Of a stretch of DNA of 64,000 bases, positions 52,387 to 62,109 are shown one piece after another (positions within the stretch are counted from its first letter, which is position 1; every line of letters starts with the position of its first letter). This stretch comes from Thalassotalea euphylliae. Its GTDB lineage: Bacteria > Pseudomonadota > Gammaproteobacteria > Enterobacterales > Alteromonadaceae. The stretch lies in NCBI RefSeq assembly GCF_003390335.1, contig NZ_QUOU01000001.1, positions 3,658,001 through 3,722,000 of the forward strand. The letters run 5' to 3'. The notes beneath the pieces are model-generated. The model was not told where the DNA came from. It did not search any database and worked only from the letters and a program-made list of their open reading frames with translations. A program made the translations under genes and the position numbers.

Positions 52387-54144
52387 CTACCAAGTGCTCA
52401 AGGCCGGTAGCGAAAACTGCTGGCCATCTAACTCAAGTACAACGTCTTCTTGGTTAATTTTTGCCAATACCACGCGACCTGCGACCACATCGCCTTCATA
52501 ACGCTCACGGCCGTTGACCCTAACCCAACCATTGCCATCCGTTGCAAAAATATGAACCTCAAAAGCCAGTGCTGGCACTTGGTTTTGAATATGGCTTGGC
52601 ATATCTAACAACGAAGGAACCGGTTGTTGTGTTGATGCTGGGTCTTTCTCATAGCCGCCCAGTTCTTCACCAGCAGCATTGGTATCATCAACCGCTTCTT
52701 GCAGTTTTGCCAGTAGCTCTGGCGATACGCCCTCTAGTTGGCTTAAATCAAAATCAAGGTTGGGCGCCGGTGCGTTCTTCGGTGCTTGCTGTGTCGGTGA
52801 ATTGGCTGCCGACTGCGCTGCATTGCCGGAACTCTCTGGCTGCCTAACTCCTTCGTTGTCTGTATTTGCTTGCGTGGTCAGCGACGCTTGCTCAATAGGA
52901 GAAGGTTGCGCTGCAGTGCTTACGTTAGTGCTTGAGTTAATGTTTGGTTCAGTCATTGGCTCAGCGACTTGGTTGGCTGTTGGCGCTGACGATACGTCTA
53001 GTTCAGCTTGTAAATTGTTACTTTGTGATGAGTTGGCTTGTGCTAAATTAGCTTCGCCCAAGTTATTTTGGCCTAAGCTATTTTGGCCTAAATTATTGTG
53101 ACCTAAGCTAGCTTGCTCTAACTTGTCTTGAGCTTTGCTGTCTTTAGCTAAGTGACTTTGCTCAGTGTGAATTTGCCCTGTTTGACTTTGCTCCGGCGCA
53201 GCGAGCACGACCTCCGTTGTGTGACGCTGATAATAGCCGCCAAACCAATAAGCTCCCGCAACCACAATAGCTAAGTTAGCGGCAATACTCAGGCCAATAA
53301 GCGATTTTTTTTGCCACCAAGGTGTTAAATGAAACTCGCTGCCCAGTGCTTGCTCTGATGCGGTTAACACGGTTTTGCGATTTACCACAGAATCATTGTT
53401 GCCGTACGCCGTTGCCAGCGCGCGATCACAAAGCAAGTTAATGAGCCTGGGAATACCTTTAGAAATTTTGTGGATCAGTGCGATAGCACTGGGTTTAAAC
53501 AACTGCCGATGGCAATCAGCCACCGTTAGTCGATGTTTAATGTATAGCGCCACTTCTTTGCGCGTTAGTGGCAGCAAGTGATAACGTGCTGTAATGCGCT
53601 GCGCTAACTGGCGCAAATCGCGGCGCTGCAACAGCTGTTGCAGCTCTGGCTGGCCAATAAGCACCACTTGCAGCAACTTTTTGGTATTGGTCTCTAAGTT
53701 AGTTAATAGTCGCAGTTGCTCTAAGACTTCTGGCTGGAGGTGCTGTGCCTCATCAATGATCAGCAAGGTATTAATGCCCGCTTCCTGATTGCTCAGCAAC
53801 TTTTGTTGAATTTTGTCCGTTAAATACTTCAACGTAATGCCGGTCTTTTTATAGCGAACGTTTAATTCATCACAAATGGTTGCCAACAGCTCTACACAAG
53901 ACAGTGTCGGGTTTAAAATAAACGCCACTTGGGTATTTTCTGGCAGTTGTTCTAGCAGGCGGCGGCTAATCGTCGTTTTACCTGTGCCAACCTCGCCCGT
54001 TAGTAAAACAAAACCGCCAGTATCACCGAGCCCATAGCTCAAATGCGCCAGTGCTTCTTTATGGCGATCCCCCAAGAACAAATAGTCAGGATTTGGGGCA
54101 ATGGAAAACGGAATATCATTAAGGCCGAAAAAACTTGTATACAT
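52387..54144 (-). CDS. Fused ExeA/GspA-type ATPase and GspB-type protein
   Basis: 585 aa. N-terminal AAA ATPase of the ExeA/MshM family (about 1-265): MYTSFFGLNDIPFSIAPNPD, Walker A GEVGTGKTT near 49, Walker B TLLIIDEAQHL near 130 and the sensor region VVLIGQPEL. One membrane helix at about 283-303. A periplasmic low-complexity linker (about 320-470) carries pentapeptide-like repeats (NNLGQNSLGQNNLGEANLAQ). The last ~60 residues match the GspB/ExeB domain (FATDGNGWVRVNGRERYEGD, VLELDGQQFSL). ExeA and ExeB are separate in Aeromonas, where they help the type II secretin assemble in peptidoglycan. No peptidoglycan-binding domain is obvious. No gsp genes are near. Confidence 0.85.
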   Translation of the reverse strand: MYTSFFGLNDIPFSIAPNPDYLFLGDRHKEALAHLSYGLGDTGGFVLLTGEVGTGKTTISRRLLEQLPENTQVAFILNPTLSCVELLATICDELNVRYKKTGITLKYLTDKIQQKLLSNQEAGINTLLIIDEAQHLQPEVLEQLRLLTNLETNTKKLLQVVLIGQPELQQLLQRRDLRQLAQRITARYHLLPLTRKEVALYIKHRLTVADCHRQLFKPSAIALIHKISKGIPRLINLLCDRALATAYGNNDSVVNRKTVLTASEQALGSEFHLTPWWQKKSLIGLSIAANLAIVVAGAYWFGGYYQRHTTEVVLAAPEQSQTGQIHTEQSHLAKDSKAQDKLEQASLGHNNLGQNSLGQNNLGEANLAQANSSQSNNLQAELDVSSAPTANQVAEPMTEPNINSSTNVSTAAQPSPIEQASLTTQANTDNEGVRQPESSGNAAQSAANSPTQQAPKNAPAPNLDFDLSQLEGVSPELLAKLQEAVDDTNAAGEELGGYEKDPASTQQPVPSLLDMPSHIQNQVPALAFEVHIFATDGNGWVRVNGRERYEGDVVAGRVVLAKINQEDVVLELDGQQFSLPALSTW

Positions 54145-54280
54145 GAAAAGCGTAAATTGATGAGTTACCCGCTCAAACTACCTGCTCATCTGGCATAAGT
54201 CAAAGGGCATACAAGCCTCAGTCTGATCCGTGATAAGATGGCGTGGTAATTTAAGTAAAATCATTGTATTCAAACAGCTT

Positions 54281-55537
54281 ATGGCAAAACAACTAGCAGA
54301 CTTAAATGTCTTTTTAGTCGGCGGCGCAGTGCGCGATCAACTGCTCGAGCGTGACATCGTCGAGCGAGATTACATGGTCGTTGGCGCAACACAACAACAA
54401 ATGCTGAATTTAGGCTTCCAACAAGTGGGTAAAGATTTTCCAGTATTCTTGCACCCAGAAACGAAAGACGAATATGCCCTAGCGCGCACTGAACGCAAGC
54501 AAGGGCAAGGTTATACGGGCTTTGTTTGCTATGCCGAACCGGATGTAACGCTAGAGCAAGACTTGATCCGACGCGATCTCACCGTTAACGCCATGGCGAT
54601 GGCGCCCAATGGTGAAATTATTGACCCGTATGGAGGCCAGCAAGACTTGGCTGATCGCATCTTGCGCCATGTCTCCCCGGCGTTTAGTGAAGATCCACTG
54701 CGCGTGTTGCGCGTCGCTCGCTTTGCCGCCCGTTATCACCAGTACGGTTTTACCATCGCCGCTGATACCTTAGCGTTGATGTCGGAAATAGCAGCATCAG
54801 GTGAATTAGTCGCATTATCAGCAGAGCGTGTTTGGAAAGAAATCGACCGCGCGCTTGCTGAGCCTAACCCCGAAGTTTTTATTGACGCGTTAAGAGCATG
54901 TGGCGCGCTAAAAGCACTATGGCCTGAGCTAGATAAACTCTGGGGGATCCCCAATCCAGCACAGCACCACCCAGAAATTTGCTCCGGCATTCACACCTTG
55001 CTCGTGCTTCAACAAGCGGTCAAGCTATCAAACGACCCCAAAGTGCGATTTGCCGCGCTTTGTCATGACTTGGGGAAAGGGCTAACGCCAGCAGAGAAAT
55101 GGCCAAAGCACTATGGCCATGAACAAGCGGGCGTTGCCGTTATCGAACAAGTCGCAGCGCGTTTAAAAGTTCCTAACGACTACAAACTGCTCGCCGTGAA
55201 AGTGTCGCAATTTCACCTCAATGTGCATCGCGCTTTCGAGCTAAAACCAAGCACAGTGCTGCGTATCCTCGAGCAATGTGAATACCAGCGCAAGCCTGAG
55301 TTATTCAATGACATTCTCTTAGTCTGCCAAGCCGATAGCCTTGGGCGATTGGGCGCAGAACACAACGACTACCCGCAAGCAGCTTACTTAACCGAGTTAG
55401 CCAATCTGTGTCGACAAGTAAGCGCCAAGCCTTTTGTCGCGCAAGGGCTACAGGGTAAAGCGATCAAAGAGGCGATGAATAAAGCCAAATTATTGAGTAT
55501 TAGCCAATACAAAGCCGATTATATCTGCCCTGAGTAG
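54281..55537 (+). CDS. cca: CCA-adding enzyme (tRNA nucleotidyltransferase, HD domain)
   Basis: 418 aa from ATG 54281 (E. coli 412). Adds or repairs CCA at tRNA 3' ends. Class II nucleotidyltransferase head FLVGGAVRDQLLERDIVERDYMVVG, then RRDLTVNAMAM, ILRHVSPAFSEDPLRVLRVARF, and an HD phosphohydrolase domain in the C-terminal half (FAALCHDLGKG). In E. coli cca lies next to ygiM; here the two are 13 kb apart. Confidence 0.96.
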   Translation: MAKQLADLNVFLVGGAVRDQLLERDIVERDYMVVGATQQQMLNLGFQQVGKDFPVFLHPETKDEYALARTERKQGQGYTGFVCYAEPDVTLEQDLIRRDLTVNAMAMAPNGEIIDPYGGQQDLADRILRHVSPAFSEDPLRVLRVARFAARYHQYGFTIAADTLALMSEIAASGELVALSAERVWKEIDRALAEPNPEVFIDALRACGALKALWPELDKLWGIPNPAQHHPEICSGIHTLLVLQQAVKLSNDPKVRFAALCHDLGKGLTPAEKWPKHYGHEQAGVAVIEQVAARLKVPNDYKLLAVKVSQFHLNVHRAFELKPSTVLRILEQCEYQRKPELFNDILLVCQADSLGRLGAEHNDYPQAAYLTELANLCRQVSAKPFVAQGLQGKAIKEAMNKAKLLSISQYKADYICPE

Positions 55538-55584
55538 GCCGTGGTCGAGCACAGATGAACGCTTGGTAACTAACCCAATCATAC

Positions 55585-55636
55585 AAGTCGCTGTTAACTA
55601 AGCGGTATTAACTAAACGGTATTAACCAAGCGACTT
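55585..55636. repeat. Three 14-bp tandem repeats within an inverted repeat
   Basis: TTAACTAAGCGGTA, TTAACTAAACGGTA and TTAACCAAGCGACT follow each other (55594-55635), bracketed by AAGTCGCT (55585-55592) and AGCGACTT (55629-55636). It lies between the convergent cca and hydrolase genes and could act as a terminator-like structure for either. Confidence 0.6.
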
Positions 55637-55646
55637 TAACCCGTTG

Positions 55647-56615
55647 TTATGGGTATGGCAGTTCGTATTCTCGCTCACTGGGATGGACTCGAGCCGTTTT
55701 TATCGCCTCGGCCATATGCTTGATCACTGGGGTTTGTTTTGAGCCTCGGTGGAGAAAGTAAGTATGACCTTTAGGTTTATCAATGGTGTTATTAAAGTTA
55801 TCGCAGTCCACTTGATAGACCTTCTTGGGCAGTTTATTGAGATTTTCGGCACCTGTCATGCCCAGCCGTCGAGACAGGGTTTTGTTTTTTAGGTTAGCCA
55901 CTTTACTTGCCGGCATGGCAAGGTCGTCATTGGCATAGTAGATCACCACATTACGCGCTGAATCAACAATATGCTGCCCTTTCTCGCCTTTTTCCAAGGC
56001 TTCATTTTCAATGTCTGCGGCAATAAGAAAGGCATTGCGAAAGAGCTGTGGCACATCGCCCTGTGCTTTTGCCCACTCGTACAGCGTATTCATCAAGACG
56101 CGATTGCCCATTGAATGCGCCAAAACATTGATCCGTTTATGGCATTCATCACCTTGTTGCACCAGTTGTTTTTGCCAGCTGACAAACTTACCAAACAACC
56201 GATAAAACAACTTACCGCTGGCGTCTGCCGCATGTTGGTCATCCCAGTAATCATCGATAAACGCCAGTGCAGAATCGTCATCACAAGGCCAAATAATAGG
56301 GACGACTTTGACTAATTCTTGGTTAGCGTATTGATTTATCTGCTCTTCCAGTGCCAATGCATTTGGGAAAATATCAGCTTCATCGGTGTTGTTAAAGCCG
56401 TGAATATAAAGCAGCACTTGTGTTTTTTCTGATAATGCCTTGAGTTGAGTAAAAAAGCTGGCACTCCCCTCTTCAAAATATTTCTTGTTATCTGGCGAAC
56501 GCTTACAAAAAAACAAATGCTTTGACGGTGTTGTATTTTGCAAATCGAACGTCAATTCTCGACCTATCTTGGTCTGGTAGCCCTCGTTGGGGATTCTGTT
56601 AGTGACGAATAACAT
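55647..56615 (-). CDS. Alpha/beta hydrolase of the DUF900 family
   Basis: 322 aa, no signal peptide. Oxyanion-hole YIHGFNNTDEAD near residue 94, nucleophile elbow VLAHSMGNRVLMN (GxSxG variant AHSMG) near 166, possible acid YYANDDLAMPAS and a late histidine in KGHTYFL. The N-terminal LFVTNRIP is typical of DUF900 proteins. The substrate is unknown. Monocistronic. The 355 bp upstream to the TonB receptor stop (56616-56970) contain only its promoter region and the receptor terminator. Confidence 0.78.
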   Translation of the reverse strand: MLFVTNRIPNEGYQTKIGRELTFDLQNTTPSKHLFFCKRSPDNKKYFEEGSASFFTQLKALSEKTQVLLYIHGFNNTDEADIFPNALALEEQINQYANQELVKVVPIIWPCDDDSALAFIDDYWDDQHAADASGKLFYRLFGKFVSWQKQLVQQGDECHKRINVLAHSMGNRVLMNTLYEWAKAQGDVPQLFRNAFLIAADIENEALEKGEKGQHIVDSARNVVIYYANDDLAMPASKVANLKNKTLSRRLGMTGAENLNKLPKKVYQVDCDNFNNTIDKPKGHTYFLHRGSKQTPVIKHMAEAIKTARVHPSEREYELPYP

Positions 56616-56887
56616 AAAATCTCCTTATTTAAACTTGTTCACATCAGGTGGCAAGCTTATTCAAGCGCATGACTTAGCGCGTTTGCGAATCACCAAGCCA
56701 CTATTAACACGCCACTATCAACCAGCCACACTCAAAAATTAGCAGAGTTTTGATGATTTACTTAGTGCATGAGGGCTGTTTTTGTATGTAACGCTAGACT
56801 CTACGTGCGAACCAATCACCTCAAGAAAATCCAAATTTATTCTCAAGTACTCATCGGAAACTGTCGGCATTAACCGAAGGAAAAAAC

Positions 56888-56924
56888 AAAAAGTCCTGAG
56901 TGCAAACTGCGCTCAGGACTTTTT
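56888..56924 (-). terminator. Terminator after the TonB-dependent receptor
   Basis: AAAAAGTCCTGAG and CTCAGGACTTTTT form a 13-bp perfect stem with an 11-nt loop whose ends (TGC/GC) can extend it; T and A runs on both strands. It lies 46 bp past the receptor stop codon. Confidence 0.85.
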
Positions 56925-56970
56925 CAGTGCGGTACCCCGTATCACAGGGGCTTATGGTATGGCTACGCGA

Positions 56971-59580
56971 TTAGAAGTTATACGTTAACTTCGCGTAGTA
57001 GAAACCACCGTTGTAGTCGAATGGACCACTTTCGTAGTACTGCCCACCTAAGATTTCAGGTACACCGTTTTGCAGCTCTTCTGCTTCTTGATCAAAGATG
57101 TTACTTGCACCAATTGATACCGTAAACATATCGTTGATAAAGTAGCTAGCTTCTAGATCAACTGTTACTGCTGCATCGGCTGTTTCTGAGAATTGCTCAG
57201 ATGTATCATCTGCGTGCACAGCGTAGTATTCACCAAAGTAGTTCAAGCGAACAAAAGCTGCAACCTCATCCCAAGTTTGGCTAACTGTGAAAGTTGCGCG
57301 GTGGTCTGGCATGCCCTCTTCTAAACGACGCACTTTACCGTCTGTCGTTACGAATTGCAGCTCACCGTTATCGTCTAACACTGGGTTACCTGAAATAGGG
57401 TCGATAATTGGGTCTCGGCTATCAACTTCCGTCTCGTTGAAGTTATAGGCAAGTGAGAACTGGGTATCGCCGCCCATTAACGACATCGAGTAGTTGGCTA
57501 CAATATCGACACCACGTGTGGTTGTATCGAAGTTATTAGCGAAGTACGTTACCGCTGAAATTAACTCAGGGTTTTGCACGCCTAGTGCGCGTAACTCATC
57601 ATAGTCTTGTGGACGAACACTAATTTGGCTTGATTGTGCGATGCGATCTTCCACTTCAATGTTGTAAACATCAATTGTTAAGAAGAAGTCACCTGATGAG
57701 TAAACAAGACCAGCTGCATACGATTCAGATTCTTCTGGTTGAAGTTCTGTACCACCGTAGAATGCCGCTAGCGGATCAGTTGGTGGCGCCGTAAAGCTTT
57801 GGATTAGCTCACCATTAACCAATGACGTCGCCGTGTTTACTACGTTTGCTTGACCCACAGTTGGCGCTCTAAAACCTGTGCTTGTTGATGCACGAAGTGA
57901 CACTTCTTCGGTTAACGAGTACTGTGCTGTTAGCTTGTAGTTCGTTGTGCTACCAAACGTGGTGAAGTCTTCCCAACGTAGTGCACCACCTACCATAAAG
58001 TCTTCAGTTAAGTAGGCTTCTAAGTCCACATAGGCAGCCCAGTTACGGCGGTCATTTCTACCTGCCGCGTCTGGCGAGAAGCCAGCAAAGCCATGAGAAC
58101 CGATATTGAAGCCTTGATCTGCATATGGGCCAGCGATCCAAGATGCTTCTTCACCGGCGATAATTTCAAAGCTTTCTTCGCGGAATTCAATACCCGTAGC
58201 CACGTTTAACGGCTCTTCCAAACCAATATCTACACCTTTTACTAAATCAAAGTTAAAGGTTTTTTCTAACTGAATATATTTACCCGTATCAAAATCAACT
58301 GGCGTTGATAAGCCAAGTGACGGGTTCAGGGTATTTTTCAAGAAGAAATCTGATTCGTTGCGGCCAACGGAGCCACTTAAATCAAAGAACCAATCTTCCA
58401 AGATACCCGATTGAATATCACCTTTAACACCTGCGGTTAACGATGTATCTGTGATGTTGCCGCCGAATTGCGGTGTGTAACCACCAGGGAAAATCTGGTT
58501 CATTGAGAAACAGTTAGGATCAGCTACCATGTCTAGGTAGGCTTGCGTATTCAGTACATTTGGCACGTTTGCAGGTACTACAGCACAGGTGCGCTCTGCA
58601 CCTTGCGTTGCTTGTGCAACATCACCCACCAGGAGGGTTTGACCGCCGTCAATAGAGTAAACATTACTGCGATTGTGTGGGTTACGGTAGTAGAAACCGC
58701 CAGTAACGTCACGCTCTGCGTAGTTACCAAATAAGTAAAATTCTTTATCATCGCCCAAATCAAGTTTTACGTTACCAAACAAAGTAATGTCGTCGTCAAT
58801 TTCAGGGTTACCCCAAATTTGTGCAGGGTTTTGAATGGCCGAGTTGCCCGCATCAAATAAACCTTGTGCATCAGCACGCTGCACCGAGCGGCTGGTCGCA
58901 TCAGCTTGCTTGTACTGGAAGCTCAAGTTAACAGAGCCATCGTCGGTGAATGGTAAACCAATGTTACCGTCTACCGTTGTCGTTGCCCCGTCACCTTCGT
59001 AAAATTCACCGCGTTTAATTGATAGTGAACCACCGTCGGCATCGTCTTTTAATACGAAGTTCATTACACCCGCGATAGCATCTGACCCGTATTGCGCCGC
59101 CGCACCGTCACGTAATACTTCAACTTGTTTTAACGCAACTGACGGGATAACTGAAATATCAGGACCTTGGGCACCATCGTTAACACCACCACCTTGGAAC
59201 GCGATAACTGACGCGCGATGGCGGCGTTTACCATTAACAAGCACAAGGGTTGAATCTGAAGATAAGCCGCGTAAGTTAACCGGGCGAATGAGCGTTGCCG
59301 CATCTGAAATAGGCTGTGCACGCACGTTAAATGACGGTACAGAGCTCACTAATTGGTCGAGCATATCGCTTGAAGCGGATTTACCTAGTTCATCACCACC
59401 AACGATATCCACAGGTACAGCGGAGTCGGCAATTGAACGCGGCGCTGCACGTGAACCAACAACAACGATTTTTTCAACTTCTTCAACAGCAGCATCATCG
59501 TCGAAAGCGTAGGCCGGGGTAGTCCCCAGCGCAGCGCCCACAGCTAGGGCTAATGCGCCAGCACGGAATGTAGTAGACAT
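56971..59580 (-). CDS. TonB-dependent outer-membrane receptor
   Basis: 869 aa. Signal peptide to about residue 25 (TTPAYA). Plug domain about 35-170: TonB-box-like EEVEKIVVVGSRA, LRGLSSDSTLVLVNGKRRHR, and GAAAQYGSDAIAGVMNFVLK; then a 22-strand-type barrel ending FDYNGGFYYAKLTYNF with terminal Phe. The substrate is not clear from sequence. The next genes along are GH13 enzymes, so malto-oligosaccharide uptake is possible, but it has its own terminator and promoter region and none of the MalR-type palindromes was seen before it. Confidence 0.93.
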   Translation of the reverse strand: MSTTFRAGALALAVGAALGTTPAYAFDDDAAVEEVEKIVVVGSRAAPRSIADSAVPVDIVGGDELGKSASSDMLDQLVSSVPSFNVRAQPISDAATLIRPVNLRGLSSDSTLVLVNGKRRHRASVIAFQGGGVNDGAQGPDISVIPSVALKQVEVLRDGAAAQYGSDAIAGVMNFVLKDDADGGSLSIKRGEFYEGDGATTTVDGNIGLPFTDDGSVNLSFQYKQADATSRSVQRADAQGLFDAGNSAIQNPAQIWGNPEIDDDITLFGNVKLDLGDDKEFYLFGNYAERDVTGGFYYRNPHNRSNVYSIDGGQTLLVGDVAQATQGAERTCAVVPANVPNVLNTQAYLDMVADPNCFSMNQIFPGGYTPQFGGNITDTSLTAGVKGDIQSGILEDWFFDLSGSVGRNESDFFLKNTLNPSLGLSTPVDFDTGKYIQLEKTFNFDLVKGVDIGLEEPLNVATGIEFREESFEIIAGEEASWIAGPYADQGFNIGSHGFAGFSPDAAGRNDRRNWAAYVDLEAYLTEDFMVGGALRWEDFTTFGSTTNYKLTAQYSLTEEVSLRASTSTGFRAPTVGQANVVNTATSLVNGELIQSFTAPPTDPLAAFYGGTELQPEESESYAAGLVYSSGDFFLTIDVYNIEVEDRIAQSSQISVRPQDYDELRALGVQNPELISAVTYFANNFDTTTRGVDIVANYSMSLMGGDTQFSLAYNFNETEVDSRDPIIDPISGNPVLDDNGELQFVTTDGKVRRLEEGMPDHRATFTVSQTWDEVAAFVRLNYFGEYYAVHADDTSEQFSETADAAVTVDLEASYFINDMFTVSIGASNIFDQEAEELQNGVPEILGGQYYESGPFDYNGGFYYAKLTYNF

Positions 59581-59636
59581 GTTATTTCCTTCCCAAATTT
59601 ATGGTTATATTTTTTAACTAGTTATTGTTATGTTTG

Positions 59637-59652
59637 GTACGTCTTTGCGTAC
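59637..59652 (-). promoter_or_regulatory. Short palindrome in the TonB receptor promoter region
   Basis: GTACG-N6-CGTAC, 57 bp upstream of the receptor start codon. The distance is right for an operator; the regulator is unknown. Confidence 0.35.
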
Positions 59653-59778
59653 TTATTATTTTTTCGCTCAGTGCATGTTTGGCGATTATACGCAGCAACA
59701 CAAAACGACTAAGTTCAATTATTTATAAAACAGCTAATAGGGCTTTACAAGAGGCTCGGTTGTGAAAAGCGAGGAATT

Positions 59779-59994
59779 ATGCAAGGAATCACCAGTTTTC
59801 TAACTAGTTCTACGAAACAATTGAATACTTACCCAGCTCAGCTAAAACGCTCAAACCTAGAAACCACGCTGTCTACATGGCATACAGTGAACATTTTCTA
59901 TGCGAATATTTTCGTAATAGTTATTAACGATAAAAAATTTTTAATTTCTTACTATTCGTTGAGCGAATCGCTCACAATTCAAGCAACTCATTAG
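59779..59994 (+). CDS. Possible small ORF, weak evidence
   Basis: 71 aa, with GAGGAAT correctly spaced before the ATG, but no recognised family and AT-rich codons. A hydrophobic stretch (VNIFYANIFVIVIND) is present. It is in the 894-bp space 59581-60474 and divergent from the receptor. It may be chance; a lacO-like palindrome overlaps its end. Confidence 0.25.
   Translation: MQGITSFLTSSTKQLNTYPAQLKRSNLETTLSTWHTVNIFYANIFVIVINDKKFLISYYSLSESLTIQATH
59960..59974. promoter_or_regulatory. Lac-operator-like palindrome
   Basis: TGAGCGA-A-TCGCTCA is a perfect 15-bp odd palindrome. On the minus strand the context reads AATTGTGAGCGATTCGCTCA, resembling the left half of the E. coli lac operator. It is 380 bp upstream of the receptor start, so its target is unclear. 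From 60000 to 60350 nothing else definite was seen. Confidence 0.35.
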
Positions 59995-60353
59995 CGTAAA
60001 AACTGAGCGCATAAAAATGCTAACATTGAATTTACAATGTGAATTTTTGATTACATTTCTCAAACTTAGCGTTATAGCGCGATAGCAGCAATGACGTTAC
60101 CACTTAAAAACTAAGGTTAAACGGACGAAATTACCGCAGACTGTTCGCTCGCTTTTTATACGGCAAATAACGATATAAATGGAATAGAAAATAAGAGTTT
60201 AGATGCTGCGGACGTTATCCCGCTGAATAGTATAATGGCGACGAAAAAAGCTGGCGACGAGACGGTTAACGTTGAAACAAGAAGTAAAAGGCGTTATCTA
60301 GGAATGATAATTTTATCAGACCTCACAAGAGCTTACGCCCTTGCCAATGGATG

Positions 60354-60389
60354 AAAAAAGAGAGCCAGTGTCTACTGGCTCTCTTTTTT
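60354..60389. terminator. Bidirectional terminator downstream of the alpha-glucosidase
   Basis: AAAAAAGAGAGCCAGT-GTCT-ACTGGCTCTCTTTTTT, a perfect 16-bp stem with a 4-nt loop, 85 bp beyond the alpha-glucosidase stop codon. Confidence 0.9.
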
Positions 60390-60474
60390 TATGCTTGAGT
60401 TATGTGCTGGAGTTTAGTGCTTGAGGTTTGTGTTTGCGTCCTGCGATTAAGGTAACTGTTAATTGCAACCAGTA

Positions 60475-62109
60475 TTAACCTTGGCGATAAAACGCCGCGC
60501 CAAAACCGGCTAATGTCACCTGTTCATTGTCTACATTAGCTTGTGCAAACCCATGCCCTGTCATCGATGCAAGTGGCTGTAGCGATTGGTGCGAGAAACT
60601 GACCGTTTCATTGCTAAAGTTGAAAATAGCGAGCACTTTTTGCCCCTCATATTCACGTATAAACGCCAGCAATTGTGCATCGGCTTGGATAAACTCAATA
60701 TCACCGTACAATAGCTCAGGTTGCTGTTTGCGCCACGCCATAAACTGTTGGTAATGAGTTAACATTGAATTTTCAACGCCTTGCTGTGCATCAACCGCGC
60801 TTGCTAACTGGCTTTCTACAACCGGTAGCCAAGGTTGCTTAGCCGCCGAGAAGCCACCGTTAATTTCGCCTTGTTGCCAAGGCATAGGTGTACGACACCC
60901 GTCGCGGCCCTTGAAGTTTGGCCAAAACGTAATGCCATAGGGGTCTTGCAGCTGCTCGAAGCTTAGCTCAGCTTCCACCAAACCAAGCTCTTCACCTTGA
61001 TAACTGCAAACACTGCCACGCAGCGAGGCCAACATAGCATTAAACATTTTAACCTGTGCGGGATTGACATTGCGCTTGTCTTCTTTATTCCAACGTGTTG
61101 CTACTCGCTGTACATCGTGGTTGCCAACCGCCCAACACGGCCAACCGTCTGCCATGTTGTTTTCTAACTCTTCAATCGTGTCGCGAATATAGGTCGGTGC
61201 ACAATCTTCCGTGAGCAATTCAAAACTATACGCCATGTGCAGGCGTTTGTTACCCTCAGTGTATTCGGCCATCGTCTGCAGTGAGTCTTCCGATGAAATT
61301 TCGCCCAAGGTCACAACACCGGGGTACTGATCCATTAAGGCGCGAATTTCTTCCATAAATTCGACATTCTCTGGCTGAGTGTTGTTGTAGTAATGATATT
61401 GGAAGGCATATGGGTTGTCTTCACTAAAACCACGGCCTTTGCGCTCTGCTATCGGTTTAGCTGGGTTATCACGCAGTAATTTGTCATGGAAGCAAAAGTT
61501 GATGGCATCTAAGCGGAAGCCATCGACGCCTTTTTTCAGCCAAAATTCAACATTTTCCAATACGTGCTTACGCACTTCTGGGTTATGGAAGTTCAGATCT
61601 GGCTGCTCTGTTAAGAAGTTATGCAAATAATATTGCTGGCGTCTTGGCTCCCATTGCCATGCCACGCCACCGAAAATCGATAACCAGTTGTTCGGCGGTG
61701 AGCCGTCTTGATTGGCATCTGCCCATACATACCAGTCAGCTTTTGGGTTATCGCGACTTTCGCGGCTTTCCAAGAACCAAGGGTGTTGGTCTGACGTGTG
61801 GCTTAGCACTTGGTCGATAATCACTTTAATGTCTTTCGCTTTGGCATCAGCCATTAGCTCATCAAAGTCTGCCATGGTGCCGAACATAGGATCGATATCG
61901 CGATAGTCACTAATATCGTAACCAAAGTCTTTCATTGGTGATTTGAAAAACGGCGAAATCCAGATGGCGTCAACGCCTAGGCTTTTAATGTAAGGCAGCT
62001 TTGCAATGACACCTTGTAAATCACCGATGCCGTCATTATTGGCATCCATAAAACTGCGAGGATAAATTTGATAGATAACGGCACCGCGCCACCAAGGTTG
62101 TTGCTGCAT
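60475..62109 (-). CDS. GH13 alpha-glucosidase (oligo-1,6-glucosidase / maltase type)
   Basis: 544 aa from ATG 62109 (an in-frame start 51 bp upstream is disfavoured). No signal peptide, so cytosolic. Starts WWRGAVIYQIYPRSFMDANN; region I is DQVLSHTSDQHPW, region II has the nucleophile in DGFRLDAINF, region III the acid/base in VTLGEISSED, region IV CWAVGNHDVQR. GH13 subfamily 23-like alpha-glucosidases hydrolyse maltose and short alpha-glucans. It is divergent from an exported alpha-amylase with MalR-type operators between, so it likely degrades the products of that enzyme. Confidence 0.92.
   Translation of the reverse strand: MQQQPWWRGAVIYQIYPRSFMDANNDGIGDLQGVIAKLPYIKSLGVDAIWISPFFKSPMKDFGYDISDYRDIDPMFGTMADFDELMADAKAKDIKVIIDQVLSHTSDQHPWFLESRESRDNPKADWYVWADANQDGSPPNNWLSIFGGVAWQWEPRRQQYYLHNFLTEQPDLNFHNPEVRKHVLENVEFWLKKGVDGFRLDAINFCFHDKLLRDNPAKPIAERKGRGFSEDNPYAFQYHYYNNTQPENVEFMEEIRALMDQYPGVVTLGEISSEDSLQTMAEYTEGNKRLHMAYSFELLTEDCAPTYIRDTIEELENNMADGWPCWAVGNHDVQRVATRWNKEDKRNVNPAQVKMFNAMLASLRGSVCSYQGEELGLVEAELSFEQLQDPYGITFWPNFKGRDGCRTPMPWQQGEINGGFSAAKQPWLPVVESQLASAVDAQQGVENSMLTHYQQFMAWRKQQPELLYGDIEFIQADAQLLAFIREYEGQKVLAIFNFSNETVSFSHQSLQPLASMTGHGFAQANVDNEQVTLAGFGAAFYRQG

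Noticed and set aside
53026..53150. Repeats in the ExeA-ExeB gene as a possible CRISPR or non-coding repeat
   Set aside because: They are in frame, encode NNLGQ-type pentapeptide-like units, and have no spacers.
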